DNA of 64,000 nucleotides from Hyphomonadaceae bacterium BRH_c29 (GTDB lineage Bacteria > Pseudomonadota > Alphaproteobacteria > Caulobacterales > Hyphomonadaceae), in assembly GCA_000961695.1 (NCBI GenBank), contig LADW01000088.1, forward strand, positions 1-64,000, in the 5' to 3' direction. Below, piece after piece: positions 9,974-22,667 of this stretch. Position 1 is the first letter of the stretch. Every line of letters starts with the position of its first letter. The notes under the pieces are model-generated. The model ran no database searches, had not been told where the DNA came from, and saw only the letters and a program-made list of their open reading frames with translations. Position numbers and translations under genes: made by a program.

Positions 9974-11132
9974 GGGTGACCTCCGAAGGGGTTTGATTGG
10001 CCGGCGTCTCGCTTGACGTGGTGGCGGAACTGCCGTTTGCGGCTTGCCCGCCCTTCTTGCCAGACCGGCGGCGGTTACTGCGCTTGTTCTGGTCCTTGCC
10101 GCCATACATCATGGACAGGAGCAGGCCTTCGCGCAGGCCACGGTCGCCGACCCGCATGCGCTCACCCGGAAACGCGTCCCAGATGGATTGCAGGATAGAG
10201 CAGCCGGACAGCATCAGGCCGGCCCGTTCGGTGCCGATCGTGGGCAGGGTCGCCCGCCCGTCGAGGCCGAGATCGTAGAGAAGTTTGATCGCCGCGTTGG
10301 ACTCGTCCCGGCTCATCCAGCTGCCATCGACCTTGTCGCGGCGATAGCGGTCAAGCTTCTGGTGCACGCCTGCGAGGCAGGTGACGGTGCCGGATGTGCC
10401 GATCAGGTGGGCGCCTTTCTGCTCCATGGCGCGGCGTACGCGTTCGGTGCCCTTCCAGGCTGCGATCACCTGTCCGCAATGGTCCAGCATCGCCGGGAAG
10501 GCTTCTTCTTCCGGCAGGTGCCCGAAGCGGTCGTGAAGCGTGACGACACCGAGTGGCAGGCTGGTCCAGTCCTGGATCGGTGCGCGCTTGACGAGGCCGT
10601 GCGAGCCACCTTCGCGCGCGATCTTGGCATTGACCCAGGAAAGCTCGGTCGAACCGCCGCCAATGTCGATGACCAGAACGGTCTTGGCATCGTCGGCCAT
10701 CAGGTCATGGCAGCCGATCGTGGCGAGGCGGGCCTCTTCCTTGGCATTGATGATCTTGAAGGTGAGGCCGGTTTCCTCATGCACGCGGCGGATGAAGTCC
10801 GGACCGTTTTCGGCCTGACGGCAAGCTTCGGTCGCGATGCAGCGGACCCTGCCGACGCCGTGATTCTTGATCTTGCGGCGAATCGCCTTGAGGGCGTCGA
10901 GGGCGCGCTCGATGGCGGCATCCGACAGGCGGCCGGTCTCGTGAAGACCCTCTCCCAGACGGGCTATCTGTGAATGTGAGTCAACGACGCGGAAGGATTT
11001 CCCCCACGGCTCCGCCACAAGCAGACGGCAATTATTGGTTCCAAGGTCAACGGCCGCGTAAAGCGGTCCCTTGCGCCCCTTGCACGAATCTCGCCGGGGA
11101 TCCCGACGGTTCGCGGCTTTTTTGTCAGCCAT
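9963..11132 (-). CDS. ppx: Ppx/GppA family phosphatase
   Basis: A 389-residue member of the exopolyphosphatase/guanosine pentaphosphatase family, an actin-like ATPase fold: AAVDLGTNNCRLLVAEP at the N terminus, IDIGGGSTELSWVN in the middle and GTSGTVTCLAGV later. It lacks the C-terminal HD-type domain of E. coli Ppx (513 residues), as in many alphaproteobacterial members. It should hydrolyse polyphosphate or pppGpp; which one cannot be read from sequence. The ATG at 11132 is preferred to an upstream TTG at 11144. It is cotranscribed with rlmE. Confidence 0.85.
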   Translation of the reverse strand: MADKKAANRRDPRRDSCKGRKGPLYAAVDLGTNNCRLLVAEPWGKSFRVVDSHSQIARLGEGLHETGRLSDAAIERALDALKAIRRKIKNHGVGRVRCIATEACRQAENGPDFIRRVHEETGLTFKIINAKEEARLATIGCHDLMADDAKTVLVIDIGGGSTELSWVNAKIAREGGSHGLVKRAPIQDWTSLPLGVVTLHDRFGHLPEEEAFPAMLDHCGQVIAAWKGTERVRRAMEQKGAHLIGTSGTVTCLAGVHQKLDRYRRDKVDGSWMSRDESNAAIKLLYDLGLDGRATLPTIGTERAGLMLSGCSILQSIWDAFPGERMRVGDRGLREGLLLSMMYGGKDQNKRSNRRRSGKKGGQAANGSSATTSSETPANQTPSEVTHDG

Positions 11133-11183
11133 GATGTGGCCCAAACTTCAATCTTGGGGCAATCTCTATCACAGGAGACGTAA

Positions 11184-11633
11184 ATGACTAGTACACGCGG
11201 CCTGTTCGGATGGTTGTCCGGAGCGTTCGGGGAAAAAAGCCGGGCAACGGACGCACCTTACGTGCTGGACCGGCCGGTTGACCTTGATGTGCGCTACAAC
11301 GCGGTCTCCACGTTTACGGCGAAATATCAGATCGGCCAGGTCGTGCGGCACCGCCATTTCCCGTTCCGTGGCATCATTTTCGACGTGGATCCGCAGTTTG
11401 CGAACACCGACGAGTGGTATGAATCCATCCCGGAAGAAGTGCGCCCCCGCAAGGACCAGCCCTTCTATCACCTGTTTGCCGAGAATGAGCGCACCCACTA
11501 CGTTGCCTACGTATCCGAGCAGAACCTCGTGCCGGACGACAGCGCCCAGCCCCTGAACCATCCGGACATTTCGGAATGGTTCAACGTCACCCCGCGTGGG
11601 ACGTATGAGCTGAAAAAGGGTGTCGCTAACTAG
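11184..11633 (+). CDS. hspQ: HspQ/YccV-like heat shock protein
   Basis: The 149-residue protein carries the YccV-like domain (KYQIGQVVRHRHFPFRGIIF, WYESIPEE, QPFYHLFAEN, YVSEQNLVPD), known from HspQ, a specificity factor for Lon and formerly described as a hemimethylated-DNA-binding protein. It has an N-terminal extension of about 45 residues and a C-terminal part (PDISEWFNVTPRGTYEL) beyond the E. coli protein. A CAGGAG ribosome site precedes the ATG. It is divergent from ppx with about 50 bases between them. Confidence 0.88.
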   Translation: MTSTRGLFGWLSGAFGEKSRATDAPYVLDRPVDLDVRYNAVSTFTAKYQIGQVVRHRHFPFRGIIFDVDPQFANTDEWYESIPEEVRPRKDQPFYHLFAENERTHYVAYVSEQNLVPDDSAQPLNHPDISEWFNVTPRGTYELKKGVAN

Positions 11634-11636
11634 GCG

Positions 11637-11822
11637 TCAGTTTGCCGGGCCGTCCGTTGGCCTGTCCCCGATTTCCAGAATGACGATCACCTCATCCCAG
11701 TGCGCAAGCGCTTCGGCGTCTCCCTGCGCGGCGACTTCGGCTGCGCGAAGCGTGGCGATTACGGCAGCATCTTCGCCATATTGGGCAGACAGTTGAGCGG
11801 CGATGCGGGCCGCGTCGCTCAA
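11637..11822 (-). CDS. Small conserved-looking protein downstream of hldE
   Basis: A 61-residue acidic, alanine-rich protein (MSDAARIAAQLSAQYGEDAA...) with predicted helices and no recognised domain. Its ATG at 11822 overlaps the hldE stop by four bases (ATGA), the pattern of translational coupling, which is the main reason to accept such a short gene. Its function is unknown; it could modulate HldE or be carried along in the operon. Confidence 0.6.
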   Translation of the reverse strand: MSDAARIAAQLSAQYGEDAAVIATLRAAEVAAQGDAEALAHWDEVIVILEIGDRPTDGPAN

Positions 11823-13285
11823 GATTCGCCTGCCTTGGCTCGCTCGATGGCGGCGGTCGTGGACTGGCCATCGACCGTCGGCACGATGTGAACCGTGCCG
11901 CCGCGAGCCAGGACGACATCCGCCCCGACGATTGCCTCCAGCGTGTAGTCGCCGCCTTTGACCAGCAGGTCCGGCTGCAGTGCCCGGATGAGTGCGCCGG
12001 GCGTATCTTCTTCAAACACGACCACAGCATCGACGGCGCTGAGGCCCGACAGAACGCGGGCGCGGGAATGGGCATCGTTGACTGGGCGCGTCGGCCCTTT
12101 CAGGCGGCGCACCGATGCGTCGGAATTGAGGCCCACGATCAGGCGACCGCAGCGGCTCTTGGCCTCTTCCAGCACTTTCAGGTGGCCAGGATGCAGAATG
12201 TCGAAGCAGCCATTGGTGAAGCCGACCGTGAGGCCTGCGTCGCGCCAGATGGCGACCTGTCCGATCGCGGTTTCCAGCGGGATATGGCTGACGCCGCCAT
12301 GGTCGAGCCCCATTTCGAGGGCGCCGCGCAGCTCTGCCGCCGAAACCGTCGCCGTGCCGGACTTGCCGACAGCGATGCCGGACGCGGCGATGGCGAGGTC
12401 TGCGGCCTGGCTGAGGGTGCCGCCGCCAGCAAGACCGAGCGCCAGCGCGGCGATGCTCGTATCCCCTGCCCCGGAGACGTCATACACCTCCCGCGCCTTG
12501 CCGGAGCGGTGTGTCACTTTACCATCCTTGGCGGCGAAAGACATGCCCTTGGCGGCGCGGGTCACAACGATCGCGCGGGCGGGCAGCGTCTTCATGGCAG
12601 CTGTGAGGGCGGCAGCAACGTCCTGATCGGTGTCGACAGGCATGCTGAAGGCATGCGCGAGTTCGTGCCCGTTCGGCTTGATCAGGTCGACCGCACCATA
12701 GCGCTTGAAGTCGCGGCCTTTGGGGTCTGCGATGACCGGGATGCCAAAGGCTTCACCAGCCTCCAGCGCCGCCTGGATGACGGCGTCGGTGACTGCGCCC
12801 TTGGCATAGTCCGACAGGATGATCAGCGCTGCGTCGGCGGCAACCTCATGGATGGAGGCGACCAGTTCGGCCTCGGTTACCTTGTCGATCTCGGCGATTT
12901 CCTCGGCATCGACGCGCAGCAATTGCTGGCTGCCGGCAACGAAACGGGTCTTCAGCGTGGTCGGGCGGCCGCGCATGGCGATGAGGTCAGCTTCCACATT
13001 CGTGAGCTTGCCAAGCAGCGAGGCCAGCTCCCGGCCCTCTGCATCGTCGCCGACAACGCCGATGAGGGCGGTGTGGAGGCCAAGGGAGGCGAGGTTGCGG
13101 GCGACGTTCCCGGCACCGCCCGGCATGCACGCTTCGCGTGTACGGCGCATGATCGGCACCGGCGCTTCCGGAGAGATGCGTGAGACTTCGCCATAGACAA
13201 AGCGGTCCAGCATGACGTCGCCGACACAGACGATCTTGCGGCCAGCCGCCGCCGCGATGAGGTCGATGAGGGATGCCCGCGCCAT
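11819..13285 (-). CDS. hldE: Bifunctional heptose 7-phosphate kinase / heptose 1-phosphate adenylyltransferase
   Basis: HldE makes ADP-heptose for the lipopolysaccharide inner core. The 488-residue protein has an N-terminal ribokinase-fold kinase (VCVGDVMLDRFVYGEVSRISPEAPVP, GGAGNVARNLASLG, and the catalytic DVSGAGDTSIAALALGL motif around residue 270) and a C-terminal nucleotidylyltransferase with GFTNGCFDILHPGHL (HxGH motif) and VGLNSDASVRRLKGPTRP. Both halves look complete and the length equals that of E. coli HldE (477) plus a few residues. It is the first gene of a two-gene unit with the small gene after it. It implies a heptose-containing LPS core. Confidence 0.95.
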   Translation of the reverse strand: MARASLIDLIAAAAGRKIVCVGDVMLDRFVYGEVSRISPEAPVPIMRRTREACMPGGAGNVARNLASLGLHTALIGVVGDDAEGRELASLLGKLTNVEADLIAMRGRPTTLKTRFVAGSQQLLRVDAEEIAEIDKVTEAELVASIHEVAADAALIILSDYAKGAVTDAVIQAALEAGEAFGIPVIADPKGRDFKRYGAVDLIKPNGHELAHAFSMPVDTDQDVAAALTAAMKTLPARAIVVTRAAKGMSFAAKDGKVTHRSGKAREVYDVSGAGDTSIAALALGLAGGGTLSQAADLAIAASGIAVGKSGTATVSAAELRGALEMGLDHGGVSHIPLETAIGQVAIWRDAGLTVGFTNGCFDILHPGHLKVLEEAKSRCGRLIVGLNSDASVRRLKGPTRPVNDAHSRARVLSGLSAVDAVVVFEEDTPGALIRALQPDLLVKGGDYTLEAIVGADVVLARGGTVHIVPTVDGQSTTAAIERAKAGES

Positions 13286-13460
13286 CAGCCGCGTTTCGCT
13301 CCGGCCAGGAAGGTATGTGGCATGCGTCTACTCCGGTTTTTACCGCATATAGCCCGCAGATGGCGCTCGTAAAAGAATAAGCCGCAGGCCCGGGCGATCC
13401 ATTCATTCGCCCGGTACGTAAAAAATCCAACAATGACAGCCTATCCGACGGAGACCGGAC

Positions 13461-14917
13461 CTGCCTGAGACCGCCGCCCCTGTAATTGTCTGGTTTCGTG
13501 AGGACCTGCGCCTCGCCGACAACCCGGCGCTGCATGCCGCAGCAAAGCTGGGGCGGGGTTTGGTGTGCCTTTACGTTCTTGAAGATGAGGCGGGCGGGAC
13601 ACGGCCACTCGGCGCGGCGTCCCGGTGGTGGCTGGACAAGTCTCTCAGGGCGCTGGCCCGCGATATAACACGGCTGGGTGGACAGCTGACGATCCAGGCA
13701 GGCGATGGCAGCGCCTGCCTGGACCGGGTGGTCGAGGAAACCGGCGCGGACACAGTTTACTGGAACCGGCGCTATGGCGAAGGCGAACGCAATCGCGACG
13801 CCGCCATCAAGATGCACCTGACAGAGTGCGGGCTGGAGGTGAAAAGCTTCAATGCCCGGCTTCTGGTGGAGCCATGGGTACTGAAGACCGGCTCTGGCGG
13901 GTTCTACAAAGTGTTCACGCCGTTCTGGAAGGCGCTGCGCGCCAGCTATGAGGCGCCCACCGCCCTACCCCGACCTGCATCTCTGGCGGGGCCGAAGATC
14001 GACACACTGGCGATTGACGACCTGTCGCTGCACCCACGCGCACCAGATTGGTCATCGGGCTTCGATACCATGTGGACGCCGGGTGAAGCTGGCGCGCAGG
14101 CGCGGCTGGAGGATTTCCTGGACGGTCCGGTCAACGCCTATCCGGACGCACGCGATCTGCCCGGCAAGGATGACAGCACGTCGGGGTTGTCACCGCACCT
14201 TCGGTTTGGTGAAATCGGTCCGGCGCAGGTCTGGCGTGCGACGCTGGCGGCAATGGAAGCCGGGCGCGTGAGCGAAGCCGGTGGCTGGAAATTCCTGTCC
14301 GAGATCGCCTGGCGCGAGTTTTCCTACGTGCTGCTGTATCATCGGCCAGACCTTGCCGATGAAAACTATAATCGCGACTTCAACCACATGCCGTGGCGTT
14401 CGGACGCCGACGCGCGGAAGGCGTGGCAGACCGGTCAGACCGGATATCCCATCGTCGATGCGGGGATGCGCCAGTTGTGGCAGACGGGCTGGATGCACAA
14501 CCGTGTGCGGATGATCGTCGCGTCCTTTCTGACCAAGCATCTTCTGTTGCACTGGCGCGATGGCGAGGACTGGTTCTGGGACACGCTGGTGGATGCAGAC
14601 CCGGCCGCCAATCCGGCGAGTTGGCAATGGACGGCGGGTTCCGGCGCGGACGCAGCGCCTTATTTCCGCGTCTTCAATCCGATCACGCAAGGCCAGAAAT
14701 TTGATGCCGATGGCGCGTATGTCCGCAAATGGTGCCCGGAAATTGCTGCGCTGCCGAACAAGTTTCTGCACGCGCCCTGGACGGCGGACAAGCTGGTGCT
14801 CGCCAAGGCCGGAATTGCACTCGGAACAGACTATCCGAAGCCGATGATCGCGCACGAACTTGGCCGCAAGCGCGCGCTGGAAGCCTATGAAACCCTGAAG
14901 TCTCGCCGCGAGACGGC

Positions 14918-14921
<4 letters not shown>
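13461..14921 (+). CDS. phr: Class I deoxyribodipyrimidine photolyase, apparent CTG start
   Basis: This FAD enzyme repairs cyclobutane pyrimidine dimers using light. The Rossmann N terminus reads PVIVWFREDLRLADNPALH and the FAD domain has WRSDADARKAW, DAGMRQLWQTGWMHNRVRM, LVDADPAANPASWQW and FNPITQGQKFD, so it is complete. No ATG, GTG or TTG lies in frame before this N terminus: an in-frame stop is at 13434-13436 and the first plausible start is CTG at 13461, seven bases after GGAG. An out-of-frame ATG at 13433 opens an 11-codon frame ending just inside phr; a one-base indel could join them. A start at TTG 13560 would remove the first strand. The stop overlaps the next ATG (ATGA). Confidence 0.88.
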
Positions 14922-17946
<3,025 letters not shown>

Positions 17947-18414
17947 TTACTGGGGATTACCACTTTCCGGAGCCGGTGCATCCGGTTCTGGTTGTCCTGC
18001 TTCCGGCTCTGCTGCTGTTTCCGGAGCCGTTTCAGGCACCGCAACCGGCTCGTCCGTCAGACCAGCCTGGCCGGACAGCAGCGGGGCTGTCGGGTCGAAC
18101 AGGTCGGTTGGTGAAGCCGGCGCTGCGCCAGCATCGTCTGGCGAAAGCACGCGCTCGACGTCCGAACGGGTGTCCCGAGTCCGGTTGGCAAGCGTGGTCA
18201 GCGCAAGGCTGGTGACGAAGAAGATCGCACCGAAGATGATGGTCGAACGCACAACAGCGCCTGCAGCTCCACGGCCTGAGAGCAAGGCATTGCCGCCACC
18301 CCCGCCCCCGCCGCCACCGACGCCGAGACCGCCGCCTTCAGACTTCTGAACCAGCACCAGCCCGATCATGACCAGGCAGGCGAGGATGTGGATCACCAGG
18401 ATAACGTTCTGCAT
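17947..18414 (-). CDS. secG: Preprotein translocase subunit SecG, with extended tail
   Basis: SecG is a small inner-membrane subunit of the SecYEG protein channel. The two membrane helices are visible: MQNVILVIHILACLVMIGLV and VRSTIIFGAIFFVTSLALTT, joined by the conserved QKSEGGGLG segment, here followed by an unusual run of nine glycines. The protein is 155 residues, with about 65 residues of acidic, Pro/Ala/Glu-rich tail after the second helix (E. coli SecG is 110). The ATG at 18414 aligns with the family. tpiA lies 85 bases upstream on the same strand, a common alphaproteobacterial order. Confidence 0.92.
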   Translation of the reverse strand: MQNVILVIHILACLVMIGLVLVQKSEGGGLGVGGGGGGGGGNALLSGRGAAGAVVRSTIIFGAIFFVTSLALTTLANRTRDTRSDVERVLSPDDAGAAPASPTDLFDPTAPLLSGQAGLTDEPVAVPETAPETAAEPEAGQPEPDAPAPESGNPQ

Positions 18415-18499
18415 GACAAATCCGATACGTTTCGTGCAAGCCGCCCGCATATAGCGAATGCGGCCAGAGGCCAAGTGCTGCCTTCAGTCAGTTTGGAAT

Positions 18500-19243
18500 T
18501 CAGGCTGCAGCGTAGATGGAGAGGAAATCTACTGCCTTCAAGCTCGCGCCGCCAATCAAACCGCCATTGACGTCTTTCACCGCCAGAAGGTCAGCCGCGT
18601 TGTCCGGTTTCATGCTGCCGCCATAAAGGATCGGGATGAGCTCAGCTTCAGCGCCAAATACGTCATTCAGGCAGCTGCGCAGAGCTGTGTGCATCTCATC
18701 AACAGCTTCCACGGTGGCGACATTGCCAGTTCCGATAGCCCAGACCGGCTCATAGGCGATCACCAGGCTGGCAGGCGCCGCGCCGGCTGGCAGAGAGCCA
18801 CGCAGCATGTTGGTCACGACCTCTACAGCCTTGCCGCTGTCGCGTTCGGTGGCGGTTTCACCAATACAAATGATGGGCGTGATGCCTGCACGAAGGGCTG
18901 CCGCGGCCTGCGCAGCGACCATTTCATTGGTCTCACCATGATCTGCGCGGCGCTCGGAATGGCCCACGATAACGTGGGATGCGCCTGCATCGGCCAGCAT
19001 TTCGGCCGAAATGTCGCCAGTATGGGCGCCCTTCTCGTTCGCGTGGCAGGTTTCGCCGCCAATTTTCAATGCGGTGCCGCTTGCCTGGCTTGCCGCCGGC
19101 GACAGAAGTGTCGCCGGAACACAGATCAGGGCCTCCACATTTTCCTTTGCCGGGGTGACGCCCGCCGCGATGGCGGTGATTTCCACCAGCGAGGCGCGCA
19201 GCCCGTTCATTTTCCAGTTTCCGGCTATCAGTGTCCGTGCCAT
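18500..19243 (-). CDS. tpiA: Triosephosphate isomerase
   Basis: This glycolytic enzyme interconverts dihydroxyacetone phosphate and glyceraldehyde 3-phosphate. The 247-residue barrel has GNWKMNG with the catalytic Lys11, VIVGHSERR with the catalytic histidine, [12 protein letters not shown] with the catalytic glutamate, and the phosphate-binding ILYGGSMKP and GLIGGASL loops. Length is standard. It is divergent from ppiD, with an 83-base gap that should hold both promoters. Confidence 0.97.
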   Translation of the reverse strand: MARTLIAGNWKMNGLRASLVEITAIAAGVTPAKENVEALICVPATLLSPAASQASGTALKIGGETCHANEKGAHTGDISAEMLADAGASHVIVGHSERRADHGETNEMVAAQAAAALRAGITPIICIGETATERDSGKAVEVVTNMLRGSLPAGAAPASLVIAYEPVWAIGTGNVATVEAVDEMHTALRSCLNDVFGAEAELIPILYGGSMKPDNAADLLAVKDVNGGLIGGASLKAVDFLSIYAAA

Positions 19244-19326
19244 CCGCGTTACCTATCTTGATTGACTTAGCCGGGTCGCCTAGCAAGCACTGAGCCATCC
19301 TGCAAATAGTTGAAAGTACACGTCTC

Positions 19327-21243
19327 ATGCTCGCAATCATGAAAAGCCTGACCCAATCGTTCCTGGGCAAGGTCATCGCCATGATCATCATTGCGGGTAT
19401 GGCCTTCTGGGGTGTGGACAGTATTTTCAATCAGGTTCGCAACGGCCTCGGTTCTGACCTGATGGCCGCCGGCAATTCATCTGTCTCTGTTGAAGCCTTC
19501 GACAAGCGTATCGAAGTGCTGCTGCGCAATGTGAATCAGAATTCCGAGAGCCCGATAACCAAGGAAGAGGCGATGACCCGTGGTATGCTGGATCAAGTGT
19601 TCCAGCTACAGGAGTCGCAGACGACCAATTTGGGATTTGCGGGCAAGATCGGGGTCGAGCCATCGACTGAGGCCGTGGTCAGCGAATTGAAGAAGGTCGA
19701 CGCCTTCAAGAACCCGCTGACGGGCGAACTGGATCTTGCGACCTACCAGCGCGTGCTGTCCCAAAACCGATTCACACAGGCTGAATATGAGGCCCAGGTC
19801 AAAAGCGACCTGACGCTGAACGCGCTGACCACGGGCGCGAAAGCTGGCCTGATCACGCCGAACGTCCTGAAGTCCATTCAGTCCCGTTACCTGGCAGAAT
19901 CACGCGACGTGGCTTGGTTTATCCTCGACGCCGCCAGCATTCCGAAGCCAAAAGCCCCGACAGAAGAAGACGTTCTCGCCTTCTACAATGAAAATCTGGA
20001 CGCGCTGAAACAGCCCGAACGTCGCGCCATTGATATGGTCCGCGTGTCGGCTGACGATTTCCTCAGCCAGGTCGAAGTGACCGAGCAGGAAATTGCCACC
20101 ATCTATGAAGCCGGCAAGTCCGAGCGCTTCTCCGAGCCGGAGCAACGCACCTATGTCGAGATGATCTTCGACACGCGCGATGCGGCCCGTAACGCGTTCG
20201 CCGCGCTGGCTGGCGGCGCAGATCCTTCGACCCTGCAAGGTGTCGTGAGCCGGGATTCCAAAACCTCCATGCAAGACGATGTTCAGGATCTGCTGCTCCG
20301 GGATGCCATGTTTGGCCCTGGCAAGCAGAGCGGCGCTCTGTTTGGTCCGAAGGATCTCGGTGATGGCCGCTGGCTGGTGGCGCGTCTCGTCTCGGTACAG
20401 CCCGGCGCCGTCTTCCCGATCGAAACAGTATCTGAGCAGATCCGCACCGATCTCGCGCGCGAACGGGCGACGCAACTACTCTACGAAAAGCTCGAGGCGC
20501 TCGACCGTTCGATCAATGCCGGGTTTGACCTCAATGAGATCGCCAGCGACCTTGGCGTCCCTGTGATGTCGTTCGAACCGGTCGATAAAAACGGGTACAC
20601 CAAAGACGGCTTGCCGATGATCGGTCTGATGGATGCAAAGGACGCGTTCAGCCAGGCGTTCGACATGAGCGTCAATGATACGTCCAACCAGTTCACCGCC
20701 GCTGATGCGACCTACGTCACGTCGACCCGCAAGATCGTGGCGCCCTCCACACCAGACTTCGAAGAGGTGAAGGACGATGTCCGGGCCGCGTTGATCATGC
20801 GCAATGAAGGTGAAGCGGCACAGAACCTGGTCAATGAGATCAAGGAACGCATCGACAGCGGCGCCTCGACGCTCGAAGCCGAAGCGAAGACGGCAAAGTC
20901 AGTGATTGAATCTCCGCCTGGCGCCGTCACGCGCATGAACGCTGAAGAGAGCGGCCTGCCGAACTCTGCCATTGGCGGTATATTTGCTGGCAAGGCGGGT
21001 GAAGTGTTCGTCTATCCGAACCGCACGGGCGACAAATACATGATCGTGCAACTGAAGGCCGTGAACGATCCGAGCGAGGCGGATCTGGCAGCGGCGGATG
21101 CCACGGCGTCCTCTGCCCTCATGTCTTCGCTGGATTCAGACCTTCAGGCAGCCGTCGAAGCCGAGATGGCGAAGGCGACGAAGCTGAAGGTCAATAATGC
21201 TGCCTACAACGCCTACAAGGCGTCGATCACGACAGACCAATGA
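19327..21243 (+). CDS. ppiD: PpiD/SurA-like periplasmic peptidyl-prolyl isomerase
   Basis: A 638-residue protein with an N-terminal inner-membrane anchor (FLGKVIAMIIIAGMAFWGVD, about residues 13-32), a SurA-like chaperone region with the MTRGMLDQVFQLQES segment, and a PPIC/parvulin-type middle section (YVEMIFDTRDAARNAFAALAGG, GRWLVARLVSVQPGAVFPIE). The family helps outer-membrane and periplasmic proteins fold after export. The parvulin signature is degenerate, as in E. coli PpiD, so it may act mainly as a chaperone. Its stop overlaps the trpE start (ATGA), so it is the likely first gene of the trp transcript. Confidence 0.85.
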   Translation: MLAIMKSLTQSFLGKVIAMIIIAGMAFWGVDSIFNQVRNGLGSDLMAAGNSSVSVEAFDKRIEVLLRNVNQNSESPITKEEAMTRGMLDQVFQLQESQTTNLGFAGKIGVEPSTEAVVSELKKVDAFKNPLTGELDLATYQRVLSQNRFTQAEYEAQVKSDLTLNALTTGAKAGLITPNVLKSIQSRYLAESRDVAWFILDAASIPKPKAPTEEDVLAFYNENLDALKQPERRAIDMVRVSADDFLSQVEVTEQEIATIYEAGKSERFSEPEQRTYVEMIFDTRDAARNAFAALAGGADPSTLQGVVSRDSKTSMQDDVQDLLLRDAMFGPGKQSGALFGPKDLGDGRWLVARLVSVQPGAVFPIETVSEQIRTDLARERATQLLYEKLEALDRSINAGFDLNEIASDLGVPVMSFEPVDKNGYTKDGLPMIGLMDAKDAFSQAFDMSVNDTSNQFTAADATYVTSTRKIVAPSTPDFEEVKDDVRAALIMRNEGEAAQNLVNEIKERIDSGASTLEAEAKTAKSVIESPPGAVTRMNAEESGLPNSAIGGIFAGKAGEVFVYPNRTGDKYMIVQLKAVNDPSEADLAAADATASSALMSSLDSDLQAAVEAEMAKATKLKVNNAAYNAYKASITTDQ

Positions 21244-22667
21244 CCCGTGCGAAACTGATCGTCCGTCGGCGGATCGGAGATATCGAGACGCCGGTTGGAG
21301 CCATGCTGAAGCTGGGCGCTGATGCGCCCGGGAGCTTCCTGTTCGAGTCAATTGCGGGTGGCGAGCGCCTTGGGCGCTACTCCTTCATTGGCGGTTCGCC
21401 GAATGTCTGGTTCCGGATTCTGGGTGGCATCGCCGAGACCGCGACCAATCAGGACTTCTCCGACACAAAGCGCCTGGACGGCACGCCTGTCCAGGCTTTG
21501 CGGAGCTTCGTCAAAGCCGCGCAGGCGGAAACTGACGAAGATCTGCCGCCCATGGCCTCCGGGGCATTTGGCTATGTCGGCTATGACATGATCCAGCATG
21601 TCGAGCCGGTCTCGATTACCAAGCCGGATGCGCTGAACGTACCGGAAGCGCTTCTGGTCATTCCCCGCGTCATCATCGTGTTCGACCATATCTACCAGGA
21701 GCTGATCCTGGTTGGCCGGACTGAGGGGGGCAATGAGGCCGAAATCGAAGCGCTGCTGGACGATGTCGAGACGCGGCTCGAGGCTTTGCCTGCCCTGCCT
21801 CCAAAGGACCAGTCCGCCGTGCCGGTGGCGCTGACCTCCAATACAAGCAAAGAGCGCTATTTCGAGATCGTCGAAAAGTGCCGCGACTATATCAAGGCCG
21901 GTGACATCTTTCAGGTCGTACCGAGCCAGCGTTTCTCGACGCCGTTTAACAAGCAATCCATCAGCTTCTATCGCGCCCTGCGCCGGCTGAACCCCTCAGC
22001 GTTCATGTTCCATATGAATCTCGGTGATGTGCGGCTTGTCGGGTCCAGCCCGGAGATCCTCGTGCGTGTACGGAATGGCCGCGTCGCCATCCGTCCGATC
22101 GCAGGAACGCGCCCCCGTTCGGGAGATCCGGTGGAAGATGCAAAGCGCGCCGAAGGCCTGCTGAACGATCCGAAGGAGATTGCCGAACACCTCATGCTGC
22201 TGGATCTTGGCCGCAATGACGTGGGCCGCGTGGCGGCCTATGGTAGTGTTCAGGTGACGGAACAGTTCATCGTTGAACGCTACAGCCACGTGATGCACAT
22301 CGTCTCCCATGTCGAAGGTGACCTGCGCGAAGGGCTCGACGCGGTGGATGCCCTGTTTGCGGGATTCCCTGCAGGTACGGTATCCGGCGCACCGAAGATC
22401 CGTGCCATGCAGATCATCGACGAGATGGAGACGAATGCGCGCGGTATTTATGGCGGCGCAGTTGGGTATTTTGGCTGGAATGGCGACCTCGATACCTGTA
22501 TCGCGCTGCGCACAGCGGTGCTGAAGGATGGCCAGCTGCATATTCAGGCGGGCGGCGGTGTCGTGCTCGATTCCGATCCGCAGCTGGAATATGAAGAGAC
22601 CCAGCACAAGGCCGGCGCTCTAAAGCGCGCAGCCGAGCTGGCCGCAGCGTACGAGTTCGACCAATGA
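21240..22667 (+). CDS. trpE: Anthranilate synthase component I
   Basis: TrpE uses chorismate and ammonia (delivered by TrpG) to make anthranilate, the first step of tryptophan synthesis. The 475-residue protein carries GDIFQVVPSQRFSTPF, SSPEILVRV, RPIAGTRPRSGDP and FPAGTVSGAPKIRAMQIID, the chorismate-binding core, plus the GSFLFESIAGGERLGRYSF N-terminal feedback region. ATGA overlaps join it to ppiD before and trpG after. No trp leader peptide precedes it, because no gap exists; control must act from the ppiD promoter or elsewhere. Confidence 0.96.
   Translation: MTRAKLIVRRRIGDIETPVGAMLKLGADAPGSFLFESIAGGERLGRYSFIGGSPNVWFRILGGIAETATNQDFSDTKRLDGTPVQALRSFVKAAQAETDEDLPPMASGAFGYVGYDMIQHVEPVSITKPDALNVPEALLVIPRVIIVFDHIYQELILVGRTEGGNEAEIEALLDDVETRLEALPALPPKDQSAVPVALTSNTSKERYFEIVEKCRDYIKAGDIFQVVPSQRFSTPFNKQSISFYRALRRLNPSAFMFHMNLGDVRLVGSSPEILVRVRNGRVAIRPIAGTRPRSGDPVEDAKRAEGLLNDPKEIAEHLMLLDLGRNDVGRVAAYGSVQVTEQFIVERYSHVMHIVSHVEGDLREGLDAVDALFAGFPAGTVSGAPKIRAMQIIDEMETNARGIYGGAVGYFGWNGDLDTCIALRTAVLKDGQLHIQAGGGVVLDSDPQLEYEETQHKAGALKRAAELAAAYEFDQ

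Noticed and set aside
11888-13183. 431-residue plus-strand open frame
   Set aside because: It is the antisense of hldE, whose domains are complete on the minus strand.
21240-21300. Search for a trp attenuator in front of trpE
   Set aside because: trpE overlaps the ppiD stop, leaving no leader region.
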